This document shows, one piece after another, positions 15,630 to 25,217 of a stretch of DNA of 64,000 bases; position 1 is the stretch's first letter, and the number at the start of each line of letters is the position of its first letter. Made by a program: the position numbers and the translations under genes. The stretch is from Lachnospiraceae bacterium (lineage in GTDB: Bacteria > Bacillota > Clostridia > Lachnospirales > Lachnospiraceae). Below the pieces are notes generated by a model. That model searched no databases and had not been told where the DNA came from. It saw only the letters and a list, made by a program, of their open reading frames with translations. The DNA is taken from NCBI GenBank assembly GCA_025758065.1, contig CP107199.1, forward strand, positions 1,299,501-1,363,500, in the 5' to 3' direction.

Positions 15630-17381
15630 TTACTGGATGCTCCAGCCTGCTGCTTCCGTCTGCAGTCTTGACATATGGGCGAAAATACCATTTTCTTCCA
15701 TAAGCGTCTCAGGAGAACCATTTTCTGCCACATGGCCGTTTTTTAATACAATGATCTGGTCTGCGCCTGCTACGGTGCGCATGCGGTGGGCGATGAGCAG
15801 CACGGTTTTATTTTTCATCAGCTGGGACAGGGAAGCCTGGATCAGAGTCTCATTTTCTACGTCCAGAGACGCTGTGGCTTCATCTAAAAGCAGGATAGGC
15901 GCATTTTTCAAGAAGGCTCTTGCAATGGAAATACGCTGACGCTCTCCACCGGAAAGTTCGCAGCCATTTTCGCCGATAGTGGTGTCATAGCCATTTGGCA
16001 GCTTATTTACAAATTCATCGCAGTGGGCCATCATGGCAGCTTCCATAACTTCTGCATCTGTAGCCCCTTTTCGTCCGATACGGATATTTTCCATAATGGT
16101 GTTGTTAAATAAAGTTACATCCTGGAACACAATGGAATACAGGGAAAGCAGTGTTTCCGGATCAACCTTTGAAATGTCCATACCACCCAGAGTAATCTTT
16201 CCGCTGTTTACATCCCAGAAACGGGATGCCAGCCTGGAAACGGTAGTTTTGCCGCCTCCGGAAGGCCCGATGAGAGCCGTTACCTGGCCCTGTTTTGCAG
16301 TAAAGGAAACATCATCCAGGATCTTTTTACTGTCATTGTGATAGGAGAAGGAAACATGGTCAAAGGTAATGTCATAGCCATTATTGGTCAGCTTTTCTGC
16401 CCCGGTCTGCATCGGGGACTGTAAGATCTCATTCATCCGCTCTGTCTGTACAGAAAGGGAAATAATGGCCATCAGGTTCTGCAAAGCTACTTGCAGGGGG
16501 TCATAAATGCGGGAGACTACAAAGAGATACAGGAAAAAGGTCATAATGTGGATCTGTCCCTGGATCAGCAGTTTTCCGCCGATGAGAGCCGTGGTTGCAA
16601 TGCCAAGTTTTAAGAACATCTGGGCGCTGGAAACGAAGGCAGAGGCACTAAGTTCTGTAAAAATAGTCCGTTTTTCTGCGTTTGCAAATTTTTCTTTCAA
16701 GGATACCAGATATTTGTCCTCGTAGTTGTTGGATTTGATCTGGGGCAGTGTTTCCAGGCATTCCTGGATGCCGTCTGCGCAGGTAAGTCTGGCAGCCATT
16801 CCCTTTCTTCCTAAGGCTTTGTGCAGGTTTGCAGAGCTTCCAAGGATGATAAAAGCGACTGGAAGCACCCAAAGGGAAGCAATAGCCATTTTCCAGTTAA
16901 AGAAAAACAGCATGAGGGCGGTAATGGTAGTGGCGATCACGGAACCGATCAGCTCCGGGATCCAGTGGGAAGAAGCAGTCTCCAAAGTGGCGCAGTCATT
17001 CATAATGGCGTTGGTCAGATCGGTCAGATCACGCTGCCCAAAGAAGGATAACGGCAGCTTGCGGATATGCTCTGCAAGGGAAAGTCTGCGTATGCCGCTT
17101 TCTTTGTAGGTGGAAAAGAAGGTGCAGTTATACTGGATGTAAGTGGACAGGCAGATCAGTGCCAGGCATACCAAAATGCCGATCCCGAAGAAAAGGATCT
17201 GGCTGCCGGAAATGGGGGCATCTGCCGTGTATACTGTATCAATAAACTGGTAAAGAAGGCCGGCCGGGATCATTAAGACCAGGTCGGAAAAGGTGCAGGC
17301 GGCAAAGGCCCGGACCATATCTTTGGCGCCGCTTTCAGAAAGGGCGTATTTATACTGTAATGTTTTTATTATGTTGTTCAT
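15630..17381 (-). CDS. ABC exporter half-transporter 2 (fused permease-ATPase)
   Basis: A 583-residue type IV ABC half-transporter. Six membrane helices occupy about residues 20-310. The ATPase follows, with Walker A IGPSGGGKTT, signature LSGGERQRISIARAF, Walker B ILLLDEATASLD and switch histidine IAHRM. It starts 6 nt after the stop of the previous half-transporter, so the two should form a heterodimer. The pair with an AraC regulator resembles the YbtPQ/IrtAB subgroup, which handles metallophores, but the substrate is not known. A hairpin TGCCGCGCC/GGCGTGGCA sits beyond its stop, at 15571-15592. Confidence 0.88.
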   Translation of the reverse strand: MNNIIKTLQYKYALSESGAKDMVRAFAACTFSDLVLMIPAGLLYQFIDTVYTADAPISGSQILFFGIGILVCLALICLSTYIQYNCTFFSTYKESGIRRLSLAEHIRKLPLSFFGQRDLTDLTNAIMNDCATLETASSHWIPELIGSVIATTITALMLFFFNWKMAIASLWVLPVAFIILGSSANLHKALGRKGMAARLTCADGIQECLETLPQIKSNNYEDKYLVSLKEKFANAEKRTIFTELSASAFVSSAQMFLKLGIATTALIGGKLLIQGQIHIMTFFLYLFVVSRIYDPLQVALQNLMAIISLSVQTERMNEILQSPMQTGAEKLTNNGYDITFDHVSFSYHNDSKKILDDVSFTAKQGQVTALIGPSGGGKTTVSRLASRFWDVNSGKITLGGMDISKVDPETLLSLYSIVFQDVTLFNNTIMENIRIGRKGATDAEVMEAAMMAHCDEFVNKLPNGYDTTIGENGCELSGGERQRISIARAFLKNAPILLLDEATASLDVENETLIQASLSQLMKNKTVLLIAHRMRTVAGADQIIVLKNGHVAENGSPETLMEENGIFAHMSRLQTEAAGWSIQ

Positions 17382-17387
17382 TTATTT

Positions 17388-19286
17388 TCACCTGCTTTCC
17401 ACGAGGCAGCCGTTTGGTATGTCGTTACTGTCCATGCGTTGCATGTCCAGAAACGGAATTTGCCGTGGCTTCGCATTTGAATACGGCAAATTCCCTCGAT
17501 CGCTATGTAATCGTACGGCACTTTCGGGTCCAAAAGTGCCTACATTTGTACAGTAATCCTTCCACATGCGATGATAAAGACCATTTGAAGCAGTCAGATC
17601 TTTGTGGTTTCCGCTTTCTTCCACCTGGCCGTCTTTGATCACGAAAATGCGGCTGGTGTCTGTAACGGTGGAAAGCCTGTGGGCGATCATAAGAACGGTC
17701 TTGCCACGGCTCATATTGGCAAATGCGGCCTGGACTTTGGTTTCATTATCCGGGTCCGCAAAAGCAGTTGCCTCGTCCAAAATCAGGATAGGGGCATTTT
17801 TAAGCATCACTCTGGCAATATTTAAACGCTGCTTCTCACCGCCGGAAACATAGACCCCTGCAGCACCTACAACGGTGTCGATGCCGTTTGGAAGCTTTTC
17901 AATAATGTCATCGCACTGAGCCTCATGAAGGGCCTGTAAAACCTCTTCCCTGGTGGCGTCCGGATGGGAAAGACGTACATTGTCAAAAACAGGCATTTTT
18001 AAAAGGCTGCTGTCCTGGAACACAAAGGAGACCATGTCAGATAAGGTTTCCTTTGGAATATTTCTTACATCTACGCCGCCAATAAGGATACGGCCGCTTT
18101 CTACATCCCAGAATCTTGGGATCAGGCTGGCAATGGTGGATTTTCCGCCGCCGCTTGGGCCAACCAGAGCCACATGTTCCCCGCTTTCAATGGTAAAAGA
18201 GATGTCATTTAAAGCCGTTTTGTCAGCGCCAGCATAAGAGAAGGAAACATGGTCAAAGGTAATGGAGTAGTCTGACGGTGTTTCTGCTTTTTCAGGTTCT
18301 GGCAAAGGCTTGATGTCCATGATCTGCTGAATACGGGAAAGGCAGTCAGTGACCAGCATCTCATTTTCACCAGCGTACATTACTTTATTTAAGGTGGTTG
18401 TGATCACAGGAGTGATAATGGTATAGAAGATCAGGTTTAATATGAGCTGGGGCGTGCGGGCGCTGGCTCCTGCTGCAATACCGAAGGCAATGATAATGGC
18501 GAAAATAGCGTTGATCGCAGTGGTAAAACGCAGCATAGGCGGGCGCATGCTTTTGGTGTAGGCAATGGTCCATTTGGAGTATTCATCAATGGCCTTGCGG
18601 AAGCGTTCAAAGCTGAAAATGGTCTGTCCGAAGGTTTTCACAACAGGAACGCCGCGGATGTATTCAACAGCCTCTGAAGACATGGTTTCCAGTGAATTCT
18701 GGTATTCTTTCATAGCGGCTTTCATATCATCGCCCATCATACCGGCCATGAAGATAAAGGCAATGCCAACAGGCACCAGGCATAAAAGCCCCAGCCGCCA
18801 GTCAAAAAACAGCAGAAGGACAATGAGTCCTAAGGGAGTAAAAATCATTCCCGCCTTATCCGGCCAGATGTGTGCCAGATAGGTCTCTGTAGAAGCGGAA
18901 CAGTCATTGACGATCTTGCGCACCTTTCCGCTTCCCCAGTCATTCATAAAGCCTGCAGGAAGCTTTAAAATATGTTCCATGACCTGGCAGCGGATGTTTC
19001 GCTGCACTCTGAAAGCGCACAGGTGGGAACACCATAAAGCGGCTACATAGATGAGCATGGACAAGATAGAAAATGCCAGCGCCATCCACCCGTCATGGGC
19101 GACCCCTGCTGCATTTTCAAAGTGAGGTGCAGTTTCAAGAACCTGGCTGATAATACGCCAGATATAAAAGAAGGGCACTAAGGCCGTAAGAGAGCTGATG
19201 GCAGAAAGCGCGAAGGCAGCGCCAGTGAGATACCGGTAGCTTCCGGCATAATCCATCAGCGATTTCATAGGTGATGAAGATTTCAT
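17388..19286 (-). CDS. ABC exporter half-transporter 1 with abnormal C-terminal tail
   Basis: A 632-residue half-transporter. Membrane domain about 15-320 (including VPVVKTFGQTIFSFERF, typical of the IrtAB/YbtPQ subgroup), then an ATPase with Walker A VGPSGGGKST, signature VSGGEKQRLNIARV, Walker B ILILDEATAFAD and IAHRLS. The normal end should come soon after GLYHRMWKDY. Instead about 50 extra residues rich in Arg, Pro and Asn follow, encoded by a hairpin-rich repeat at 17398-17541. The insert probably replaced the original stop codon. The ATPase core is complete. Confidence 0.88.
   Translation of the reverse strand: MKSSSPMKSLMDYAGSYRYLTGAAFALSAISSLTALVPFFYIWRIISQVLETAPHFENAAGVAHDGWMALAFSILSMLIYVAALWCSHLCAFRVQRNIRCQVMEHILKLPAGFMNDWGSGKVRKIVNDCSASTETYLAHIWPDKAGMIFTPLGLIVLLLFFDWRLGLLCLVPVGIAFIFMAGMMGDDMKAAMKEYQNSLETMSSEAVEYIRGVPVVKTFGQTIFSFERFRKAIDEYSKWTIAYTKSMRPPMLRFTTAINAIFAIIIAFGIAAGASARTPQLILNLIFYTIITPVITTTLNKVMYAGENEMLVTDCLSRIQQIMDIKPLPEPEKAETPSDYSITFDHVSFSYAGADKTALNDISFTIESGEHVALVGPSGGGKSTIASLIPRFWDVESGRILIGGVDVRNIPKETLSDMVSFVFQDSSLLKMPVFDNVRLSHPDATREEVLQALHEAQCDDIIEKLPNGIDTVVGAAGVYVSGGEKQRLNIARVMLKNAPILILDEATAFADPDNETKVQAAFANMSRGKTVLMIAHRLSTVTDTSRIFVIKDGQVEESGNHKDLTASNGLYHRMWKDYCTNVGTFGPESAVRLHSDRGNLPYSNAKPRQIPFLDMQRMDSNDIPNGCLVESR
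17398..17541. repeat. Hairpin-rich repeat inside the 3' end of the ABC gene
   Basis: Three stems are visible: GGAATTTGCCGT / ACGGCAAATTCC, GGCACTTT-CGGGTCC-AAAAGTGCC and ATGCGTTGCAT. The style matches the intergenic family A repeats, though I see no long direct match to them. It is read in frame as the unusual tail of half-transporter 1 and ends just before the next gene's ribosome site. Confidence 0.5.
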
Positions 19287-19349
19287 GGTTATCCTTCCTC
19301 TCTAAAAAGTTAGTCTTGAATAACCATATAATATAAAAAAAAGATAAGA

Positions 19350-20360
19350 TTATATATTCTGATTTAATTCAATTATTCCATTTCGGTCACGAAATTGGAG
19401 GCGATATTCTGTAGGGGTTACTCCATAACGCTTCTTAAAGCTTTCCCCAAATTTGCTGGCACTGGAAAAACCGGCATCCAGAGCAATATCGGTAATGGAA
19501 CGGGCGGAATTAGTCAGTTCGATGGTGGCCTGTTCCAGGCGGTACTGCTTTACATACTGGTAAATAGAGGTTCCATACAGTTTTTTAAAGATCTTCTGGA
19601 ACCGGGTAACAGAAATGTGGTGGGCCCGGGCCAGATCTTCGATGGTGGTGCGGCTGGTGGTATCAGAAATGAGAAGATCTCTTAAATGGCGCACCAGCTG
19701 GACCTGCTGCATGGGATAATATTGTTCCGTGCGTTCCTGGGAGCGCACCAGAGGAAGAAGCAGGAAAAGTTCTGCCACTTTTAGCTGGATATAGGCTTTG
19801 TCTGCATAAGAGACACATTCAAACAGCTCTCGGAACACATGCTCACACCGGGTTCCGGCTGGTCCCACCCAGTACCAGTAATCCTTTAACAGCTGATCTT
19901 TTAAATGGTTTAAGTTAATGGAAAGACAGGGAAAGTTTTTTGCCAGCCATTTCATAGCCAGATCGCAGTCTACGTAGAGACTTAATCCGTCATAAAAGCC
20001 CAGAGGAAAGCGGGAAATGGAGTGGGTGCCATGTTCCCCGTCATAAAGGCTTACTGCCACATCACCTGGCTCCACAATGCCCAGGTCATTTTCCGAAAAC
20101 TGGCTTTCAAACCGGCCATTGGCGCAGAAATTAATGGCAAGAGCATTTGCCTTTTCCCGGATCTCTTCGCAGCTGTCTGTGTGGATGCGGTTTTGGAAAA
20201 GAATGACACCGGAGAATACGTTATAGTAGGTGATAGTACCACCAGGCTCTGTGTCCTGGCGATATTCCTGAAAAAAGACCCACGGATTTTTTAAAGGACT
20301 CTGGGCGGAAACGGGAATCTGGTCTTGTTGACCGCCGGGAATAAGCTTAATCTCTGCCAT
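19350..20360 (-). CDS. AraC-family transcriptional regulator
   Basis: A 336-residue regulator. The C-terminal ~100 residues hold two helix-turn-helices (TTIEDLARAHHISVTRFQKI and SITDIALDAGFSSASKFGES, ending in RYGVTPTEYR). The N-terminal ~220 residues are the sensing part. GGAGGT lies 6 nt before the ATG. It is upstream of and co-directional with the two ABC half-transporters (63-bp gap) and should control them, probably in response to the transported compound or a metal. Confidence 0.88.
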   Translation of the reverse strand: MAEIKLIPGGQQDQIPVSAQSPLKNPWVFFQEYRQDTEPGGTITYYNVFSGVILFQNRIHTDSCEEIREKANALAINFCANGRFESQFSENDLGIVEPGDVAVSLYDGEHGTHSISRFPLGFYDGLSLYVDCDLAMKWLAKNFPCLSINLNHLKDQLLKDYWYWVGPAGTRCEHVFRELFECVSYADKAYIQLKVAELFLLLPLVRSQERTEQYYPMQQVQLVRHLRDLLISDTTSRTTIEDLARAHHISVTRFQKIFKKLYGTSIYQYVKQYRLEQATIELTNSARSITDIALDAGFSSASKFGESFKKRYGVTPTEYRLQFRDRNGIIELNQNI

Positions 20361-20387
20361 AAAATACCTCCGATTTATAATAGTTCC

Positions 20388-20963
20388 CTAATGTATGATC
20401 ATTCCTGTGCCGAAACTATAAAACAGGATGCACCATGGTTTTGCCAGAAGAATGATAAGGATAAATTTCTTTACAGACATATTGATCAGACCGGAAAAGT
20501 AGCATAAATAGTCATCCGGCGCCAGAGGAAGGAGAATGGAAAGGCCGAAAAGCACATCATAGCTTTTTGCTTTCCTGATCCGCTCTGTCCATACATTATA
20601 TTTTTTTGATGGAAATATGGCCTGCACCAAGGGGATACCATAATGCTTTGCCAGAAAAAATGCGATAATAGAACCGGCGCAGATCCCCACATAATTATAA
20701 ATAAATCCGCCCACACTGCCAAAAAGCAAAGCCCCGGCCACGCAGCCAATAAATCCCGGCAGAACCGGAATCACTACCTGAAAGGCCTGTATAAACACAA
20801 AAATAAAAGGAGCAAATATCCCAAAGCTGCGTATGTAAGACTGAAATGTGTCAACAGACCGGAAATTGCCCTTAAGACCAGCCTGGAGCATAAACAGACA
20901 CAAAAGTACGCTGATCACAATGGCACTGTAGGTCAGCCATTTATATAAAACAGATGCTTTCAC
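20388..20963 (-). CDS. TVP38/TMEM64 (DedA-like SNARE-associated) membrane protein
   Basis: A 191-residue membrane protein with about five hydrophobic segments. The family core is PVLPGFIGCVAGALLFG followed by GSIIAFFLAKHYG and FSILLPLAPDDYLCY-like LLPLAPDDYLCYFSGL. Members are thought to move lipids or polyprenyl phosphates across the membrane. The GTG at 20963 is taken as start because AAGGAGG lies 8 nt upstream; an in-frame ATG at 21014 falls in a repeat and has no ribosome site. It precedes the AraC gene by 27 nt and may be co-transcribed. Confidence 0.85.
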   Translation of the reverse strand: MKASVLYKWLTYSAIVISVLLCLFMLQAGLKGNFRSVDTFQSYIRSFGIFAPFIFVFIQAFQVVIPVLPGFIGCVAGALLFGSVGGFIYNYVGICAGSIIAFFLAKHYGIPLVQAIFPSKKYNVWTERIRKAKSYDVLFGLSILLPLAPDDYLCYFSGLINMSVKKFILIILLAKPWCILFYSFGTGMIIH

Positions 20964-20984
20964 TGTTAAGACCTCCTTTGTATC

Positions 20985-21038
20985 ACTCACGAACCCCGCG
21001 CTTACGCGCTCCACTGCCTGCTTACGCAGGCGGTTCGT
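20985..21038. repeat. Hairpin cluster related to family A stems
   Basis: GCGCTTACGCGC and CTGCCTGCTTACGCAGGCGG are enclosed by GAACC/GGTTC. The second stem nearly matches one near 2060-2079 (CTGCCTGCTGACGCAGGCGG). Confidence 0.5.
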
Positions 21039-21041
21039 TCG

Positions 21042-21147
21042 TTAATAGCCCAAGAAAAATCAGCGAAGGCGTCACTGGCGCCTTCTCGATATGCCGGGCA
21101 ACAAATGCCACCTATGATGTCGCTTGTTTTTCTTTTGGACTTATTAA
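21042..21147. mobile_element. Small MITE-like element with imperfect inverted ends
   Basis: The left end TTAATAGCCCAAGAAAAATC and the right end (reverse complement TTAATAAGTCCAAAAGAAAA) are related over about 24 bp and enclose a GAAGGCG/CGCCTTC hairpin. The 25-nt end sequence recurs at 29319-29343 with one visible change. Confidence 0.5.
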
Positions 21148-21341
21148 ATCACAATATAGAATAAATGTGAAGGAAATTTGAACATAAGCTTAAAAATGGT
21201 ATAATCCCATATTACAAAATCAAAAATCATTAAAATAACGATATTTTTAATAAAAAAAACATCAAAATGATTATTTTCATTGAAACGTGGAAAAATAATA
21301 CTATAATAAAAGTAAAGATAGAAGCATGGAGAAAGACAGAA

Positions 21342-21890
21342 ATGGACGAAAAAAGGTTTGCAATAAAAGAAACGGTAAGTGTAGAAGAGGTAAAAATGCT
21401 GCGCAAAAAGTTAGGTTTGACCCAGAGAGATTTTGCAGGACTTCTGGGCTGTTCCAAACCGACTGTAGAGCGTATGGAACGTGAAGGAACGGTCACGAAA
21501 GGTCCCATGGCACTTCTTATGAAATTATTGGATCGGGATGCAGAATATATACAGACACTTTTAATCCCGCCAAGAGAATTGCCGATCCGTATGTGGTATA
21601 TGTATAAGGATACACCATGCACTTTGATCGATGTGGATGAAATGCGAAAAATTGTTCGCATCCGCAATTATGTAGATAATGTTCAATTTAGAGCATTTGG
21701 GGTCAAAGAAGATCCGACCATTGAAGATTATAATGAATTTTTGGAATCAAGATGCTTTCCCAGAACAAGGGATAAGATGAAACTGGTGCTGCGTGATCTT
21801 GGGGTTCCATTTTACGATCCATATTTGATCGTTCAGAAAACAGAGGGAAGAATGGCGGAGGATGATTTCTGGCTTAAGATCGAGAGATAG
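21342..21890 (+). CDS. HTH protein of a HipA-type kinase pair (antitoxin-like)
   Basis: A 182-residue protein. An XRE/MqsA-like helix-turn-helix at about 15-60 (LRKKLGLTQRDFAGLLGCSK then TVERMEREG) is followed by a ~110-residue domain ending LIVQKTEGRMAEDDFWL, which resembles the N-terminal lobe region that accompanies HipA-like kinases. ATG at 21342 has GGAG 10 nt upstream. The next gene starts 11 nt after its stop. By position and DNA-binding domain it should repress the pair and may neutralise the partner. Confidence 0.65.
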   Translation: MDEKRFAIKETVSVEEVKMLRKKLGLTQRDFAGLLGCSKPTVERMEREGTVTKGPMALLMKLLDRDAEYIQTLLIPPRELPIRMWYMYKDTPCTLIDVDEMRKIVRIRNYVDNVQFRAFGVKEDPTIEDYNEFLESRCFPRTRDKMKLVLRDLGVPFYDPYLIVQKTEGRMAEDDFWLKIER

Positions 21891-21901
21891 GAGGAGTGAC
21901 G

Positions 21902-22717
21902 ATGATTGAGCTGTTTGAACAAAATGAACGAATGCAGGACCGTCAGTCCTCAAAAGGAAACCAGTTGAAATGGGAAAATGCAGGAATTTGGTACAAAGCA
22001 GATTATACGGGATACGAAGGGATGGCAGAGTATATGATCTCTCATTTACTGATAAAATCCACTTTAAAACCAGAAGAGTTTGTGCGGTATGATCTGGAAG
22101 AAATTAAGTATAAACGTCAGGTCTATCAGGGAGTAAAAAGCCGTACTTTTTTATCGGAAGACTGGCAGATCATAACCTTGGAGAGACTGTTTCAGAAAAT
22201 GTATGGAAATAGTCTGAACCAAATGCTCTGGCAAATGGATGATGCGCAGCAGCGGCTGCGTTTTCTGGAAGAACAGGTGGAACGGATGACCGGTTTAAGA
22301 GGATTTGGCATTTATCTGAATAAATTACTTACAATAGATGCCATTTTTCTTAATGAAGACAGGCATACACACAATATTGCTGTTTTAATGAATGGAGCAG
22401 GAATGTTTAAATACTGTCCGATCTTTGATAATGGTGGTGGATTACTGTCGGATACAACATTAGATTACCCATTGGGAGAAGATCCTTTTGATCTTATAAA
22501 GGAAGTTCAGGCAAAAACAGTAAGCTCCGATTTTGATGAGCAGTTAGATGCTTCAGAACGTCTATATGGATGTAATTTAAAATTTTTCTTTACGAAGCGA
22601 GATGCAGATAAATTGGTAAAACAGGCAACGGGATATTCAAATGAAGTGAAGGAACGTGTACAGACGCTCCTTCACCGGCAGATTGATAAATATGCATATC
22701 TAATTCACACCTCATGA
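21902..22717 (+). CDS. HipA-like serine/threonine kinase (toxin-like)
   Basis: A 271-residue protein. The kinase core is suggested by FLNEDRHTHNIAVL (catalytic D and N of HipA-type kinases) and PIFDNGGGLLSDT (metal-binding D), near residues 155-190. It is shorter than E. coli HipA and lacks its N-terminal extension, part of which seems to sit in the upstream gene. AGGAGG precedes ATG 21902 by 7 nt; a GTG at 21896 is the alternative. Its end overlaps by 13 nt the convergent FGGY kinase gene. Confidence 0.68.
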   Translation: MIELFEQNERMQDRQSSKGNQLKWENAGIWYKADYTGYEGMAEYMISHLLIKSTLKPEEFVRYDLEEIKYKRQVYQGVKSRTFLSEDWQIITLERLFQKMYGNSLNQMLWQMDDAQQRLRFLEEQVERMTGLRGFGIYLNKLLTIDAIFLNEDRHTHNIAVLMNGAGMFKYCPIFDNGGGLLSDTTLDYPLGEDPFDLIKEVQAKTVSSDFDEQLDASERLYGCNLKFFFTKRDADKLVKQATGYSNEVKERVQTLLHRQIDKYAYLIHTS

Positions 22718-24189
22718 TAAAATTCACACACCATAGGGTAAATGGTCTTATATTTCCTATATACAGGCTCATAGGCTTTTACCGCATCAGGATTCGGATT
22801 CAGCACAGTACATCCCCCTTTTTCTTCTAATACATGGATAAAGGACTGGTAATCCGGGATAATGCCTTCGGCTAAGAAAACGCTGGATGCGATAGCAAGT
22901 GCAGGAAGCAGGTCCGGGTCTTTGTAGACGTGGACAGGAAGGCCCATTACATTACTTAAGATCTGGCACCAAGCAAGTTCCCTTGCTCCGCCGCCGATGA
23001 TGGAAAGTTTTACTGCAGGATGATTAAAAAGCTCTAAGCCGTGGCGGATGGAAAAGGCCACTCCTTCTAATACGCTTCCGGCCATGTCTGCGGCAGAGGT
23101 ATCCTGACTTAAGCCAAGGAAGGAGGCGCGGATGTGGCTGTCCATAATAGGGAAGCGCTCACCGGTAAGATATGGCAGAAAGAAAACGCCGTGGCTGCCG
23201 GGAACATGACCCTTTAAAAGGTGGGAAATATAGGCAAAATCCGGTTTGTGATCCAGTTCGCGGGATAAGATCCGGGCAATAAAGCGGTGTACATTTCCAC
23301 CGTTTAAAAATGGTACTACATTGATATACAGATCTTTCTGCATAGCAGCCAGATTAAAACCTCCCCCTTCACTGTCCATGCGGCTCTTTGAAACCGCTGC
23401 TACCCAGCTGGAAGTGCCCAGGTTTACGTTATATTCCCCAGGGGATAAAATACCGCTGGCAAGTGTAGTAGCCCCTGCATCTCCTGTGCCTGCGTAAACT
23501 TTTGTGCCAGGCAGATAGCCGGTATCAGCAGCCCCGGTTTCCGTTATTACGCCTGCAAGCTCGTGGGAATGGAGCAGCTTTGGAAATTTATTGATATCCA
23601 GTCCGGCACCGTTTATAAGGCATTGGGACCATGTTTTATATTCCAGGTCCATAGCTCCTGCAGTAGCGCAGGCCGTCATGTCGCCGATGAAATTTCCCGT
23701 CAGTTTTGCCACTACGTAGTCTTTGGAACTGATGAGAAATGCAGTTGTCTGGGTGTAGATCTCCGGCTCATTTTCCTTTAACCACAGGATTTTTGCAAGA
23801 GGCATGGAACCGTCAAAATGATTTCCCGTTACAGCGGTAATGGTATCGCTTCCAACTGCATTTTCAATGGTTTCTGCCTGTGCGCCAGCCCGCCCGTCAG
23901 AGTAGAGAATGGCATTTCCCAAAGCTCTCCGGTCACTTCCAACTGGTATCACATTCTGCATCTGGCCGGAAAAAATAAGGGCGGAAATTTCTTGTGCCGG
24001 TATTTTCCCTGTAAGAGCATGGGATAAGGTGCAGAAAGCACTGTACCATTCTTCCGGATCCTGTTCCTTAAAACCATTCTTTTCTATTGTATGGATCACC
24101 TGGCTTCCTGTAAAAACCAGTTCTCCATCATCATGTACAGCTACCGCCTTTACTGCGGTAGTCCCGATATCAAAGGTTGCAACCAACAT
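22705..24189 (-). CDS. FGGY-family carbohydrate kinase (xylulokinase-like)
   Basis: A 494-residue sugar kinase. The N-terminal phosphate-binding loop is ATFDIGTTAVKAVAV. The catalytic region includes YSDGRAG and VYAGTGDAGATTLASG, and the C-terminal ATP site has SIIGGGARELAWCQIL. The FGGY family phosphorylates pentuloses, glycerol, erythritol and similar polyols; the sequence does not settle which. It is the last gene of the importer operon, so it likely phosphorylates the imported sugar. AGGAGG lies 9 nt before the start. Confidence 0.85.
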   Translation of the reverse strand: MLVATFDIGTTAVKAVAVHDDGELVFTGSQVIHTIEKNGFKEQDPEEWYSAFCTLSHALTGKIPAQEISALIFSGQMQNVIPVGSDRRALGNAILYSDGRAGAQAETIENAVGSDTITAVTGNHFDGSMPLAKILWLKENEPEIYTQTTAFLISSKDYVVAKLTGNFIGDMTACATAGAMDLEYKTWSQCLINGAGLDINKFPKLLHSHELAGVITETGAADTGYLPGTKVYAGTGDAGATTLASGILSPGEYNVNLGTSSWVAAVSKSRMDSEGGGFNLAAMQKDLYINVVPFLNGGNVHRFIARILSRELDHKPDFAYISHLLKGHVPGSHGVFFLPYLTGERFPIMDSHIRASFLGLSQDTSAADMAGSVLEGVAFSIRHGLELFNHPAVKLSIIGGGARELAWCQILSNVMGLPVHVYKDPDLLPALAIASSVFLAEGIIPDYQSFIHVLEEKGGCTVLNPNPDAVKAYEPVYRKYKTIYPMVCEFYHEV

Positions 24190-24281
24190 AGTTTCTTACC
24201 TCCTAAGGTCATTCAGCCTGCAATATTTCAGCACATTTTCCAGCCCGGTCAGTCCATGGCGGAATGGTTATGATCTTACGG

Positions 24282-25217
24282 TCAATTTTTTCCTGCACCG
24301 ATCTTCTGGATCACAACAGCAAGTATGATAATTCCGCCGGTAATGATGTTCTGCATAAAGCTTGGCATCTGCAAAATGGTCAGGCCGTTGGCAAGAACTG
24401 CCAGAACAGCCGCGCCGATCAATGTTCCCACTACACAAGGCACACCGCTTTTAGATACAGTACAGCCGATAAATACGGCTGCATAAGACTGGAGAAAATA
24501 GCCTTGTCCGGCTGTGGTGTTGGCAGAACCAACCCTGGAAGCTACTAAAGCTCCTGCAGGACCTGCAATAGCCCCGCATAAGGAAAATGCCAGTACCCGG
24601 TAACGGAAAATAGGGATTCCTGCTACTTCTGCGGCTTCCCTGCTGCCGCCGATGGCATACAGCTTCCGGCCCGGAGCAGTATGTCCCATGAAAACATAAA
24701 AAGCCATGTATAAAATAACGGCTATCAAAGTAATAAATGGAATACCTGCGATCTTTAAAATGCCGGGAATGGTAAATGCCTTTGGAATACCATTAAATAC
24801 CGTAGTGCCGCCGGTCAGCCCGTAGATCACGCCATCCAGAACAGTTCCCATACCGAGAGTAGTGATAAAAGATAAAATCTGGAAACGGGCAACAACAATA
24901 CCATTTATACAGCCAACCAAAAGACAGATCAGGGCGGCAGTTAAAAAACAGAGTACCACAGGAACCTGACGGATGGATAGCAGAGCAGCGATCACACCTC
25001 CCAGACTTACAATATTTCCAACGGATAAGTCAAATTCATTGATGGTCATAACAAAAGTAGCTCCAAGAGCCACCATAGCCAGCGGTGCCGCCTGTCTGCT
25101 GATGTTAAGAAAGTTTTTGACGGTGCAGAAAGAAGCCGGGCGGAGAATAGAAAAAATAAGGATAATGACCGCCAGTGCAGCTACGGTCCCATAATGTTTA
25201 AATGCTTTCATCTTCAT
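24282..25217 (-). CDS. Ribose-type ABC importer permease (RbsC-like)
   Basis: A 311-residue integral membrane protein of the carbohydrate BPD_transp_2 family with about 8-10 helices. The family motif region reads EFDLSVGNIVSLGG and, later, GYFLQSYAAVFIG. Start ATG at 25217 follows GAGAGGAA; an in-frame ATG at 25241 has no good site. It overlaps the end of the ATPase gene by 20 nt, indicating translational coupling. Confidence 0.9.
   Translation of the reverse strand: MKMKAFKHYGTVAALAVIILIFSILRPASFCTVKNFLNISRQAAPLAMVALGATFVMTINEFDLSVGNIVSLGGVIAALLSIRQVPVVLCFLTAALICLLVGCINGIVVARFQILSFITTLGMGTVLDGVIYGLTGGTTVFNGIPKAFTIPGILKIAGIPFITLIAVILYMAFYVFMGHTAPGRKLYAIGGSREAAEVAGIPIFRYRVLAFSLCGAIAGPAGALVASRVGSANTTAGQGYFLQSYAAVFIGCTVSKSGVPCVVGTLIGAAVLAVLANGLTILQMPSFMQNIITGGIIILAVVIQKIGAGKN

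Noticed and set aside
15211..15939. 242-residue + strand frame over the YdjM and ABC gene ends
   Set aside because: It is antisense to two recognised genes and has no family similarity that I can see.
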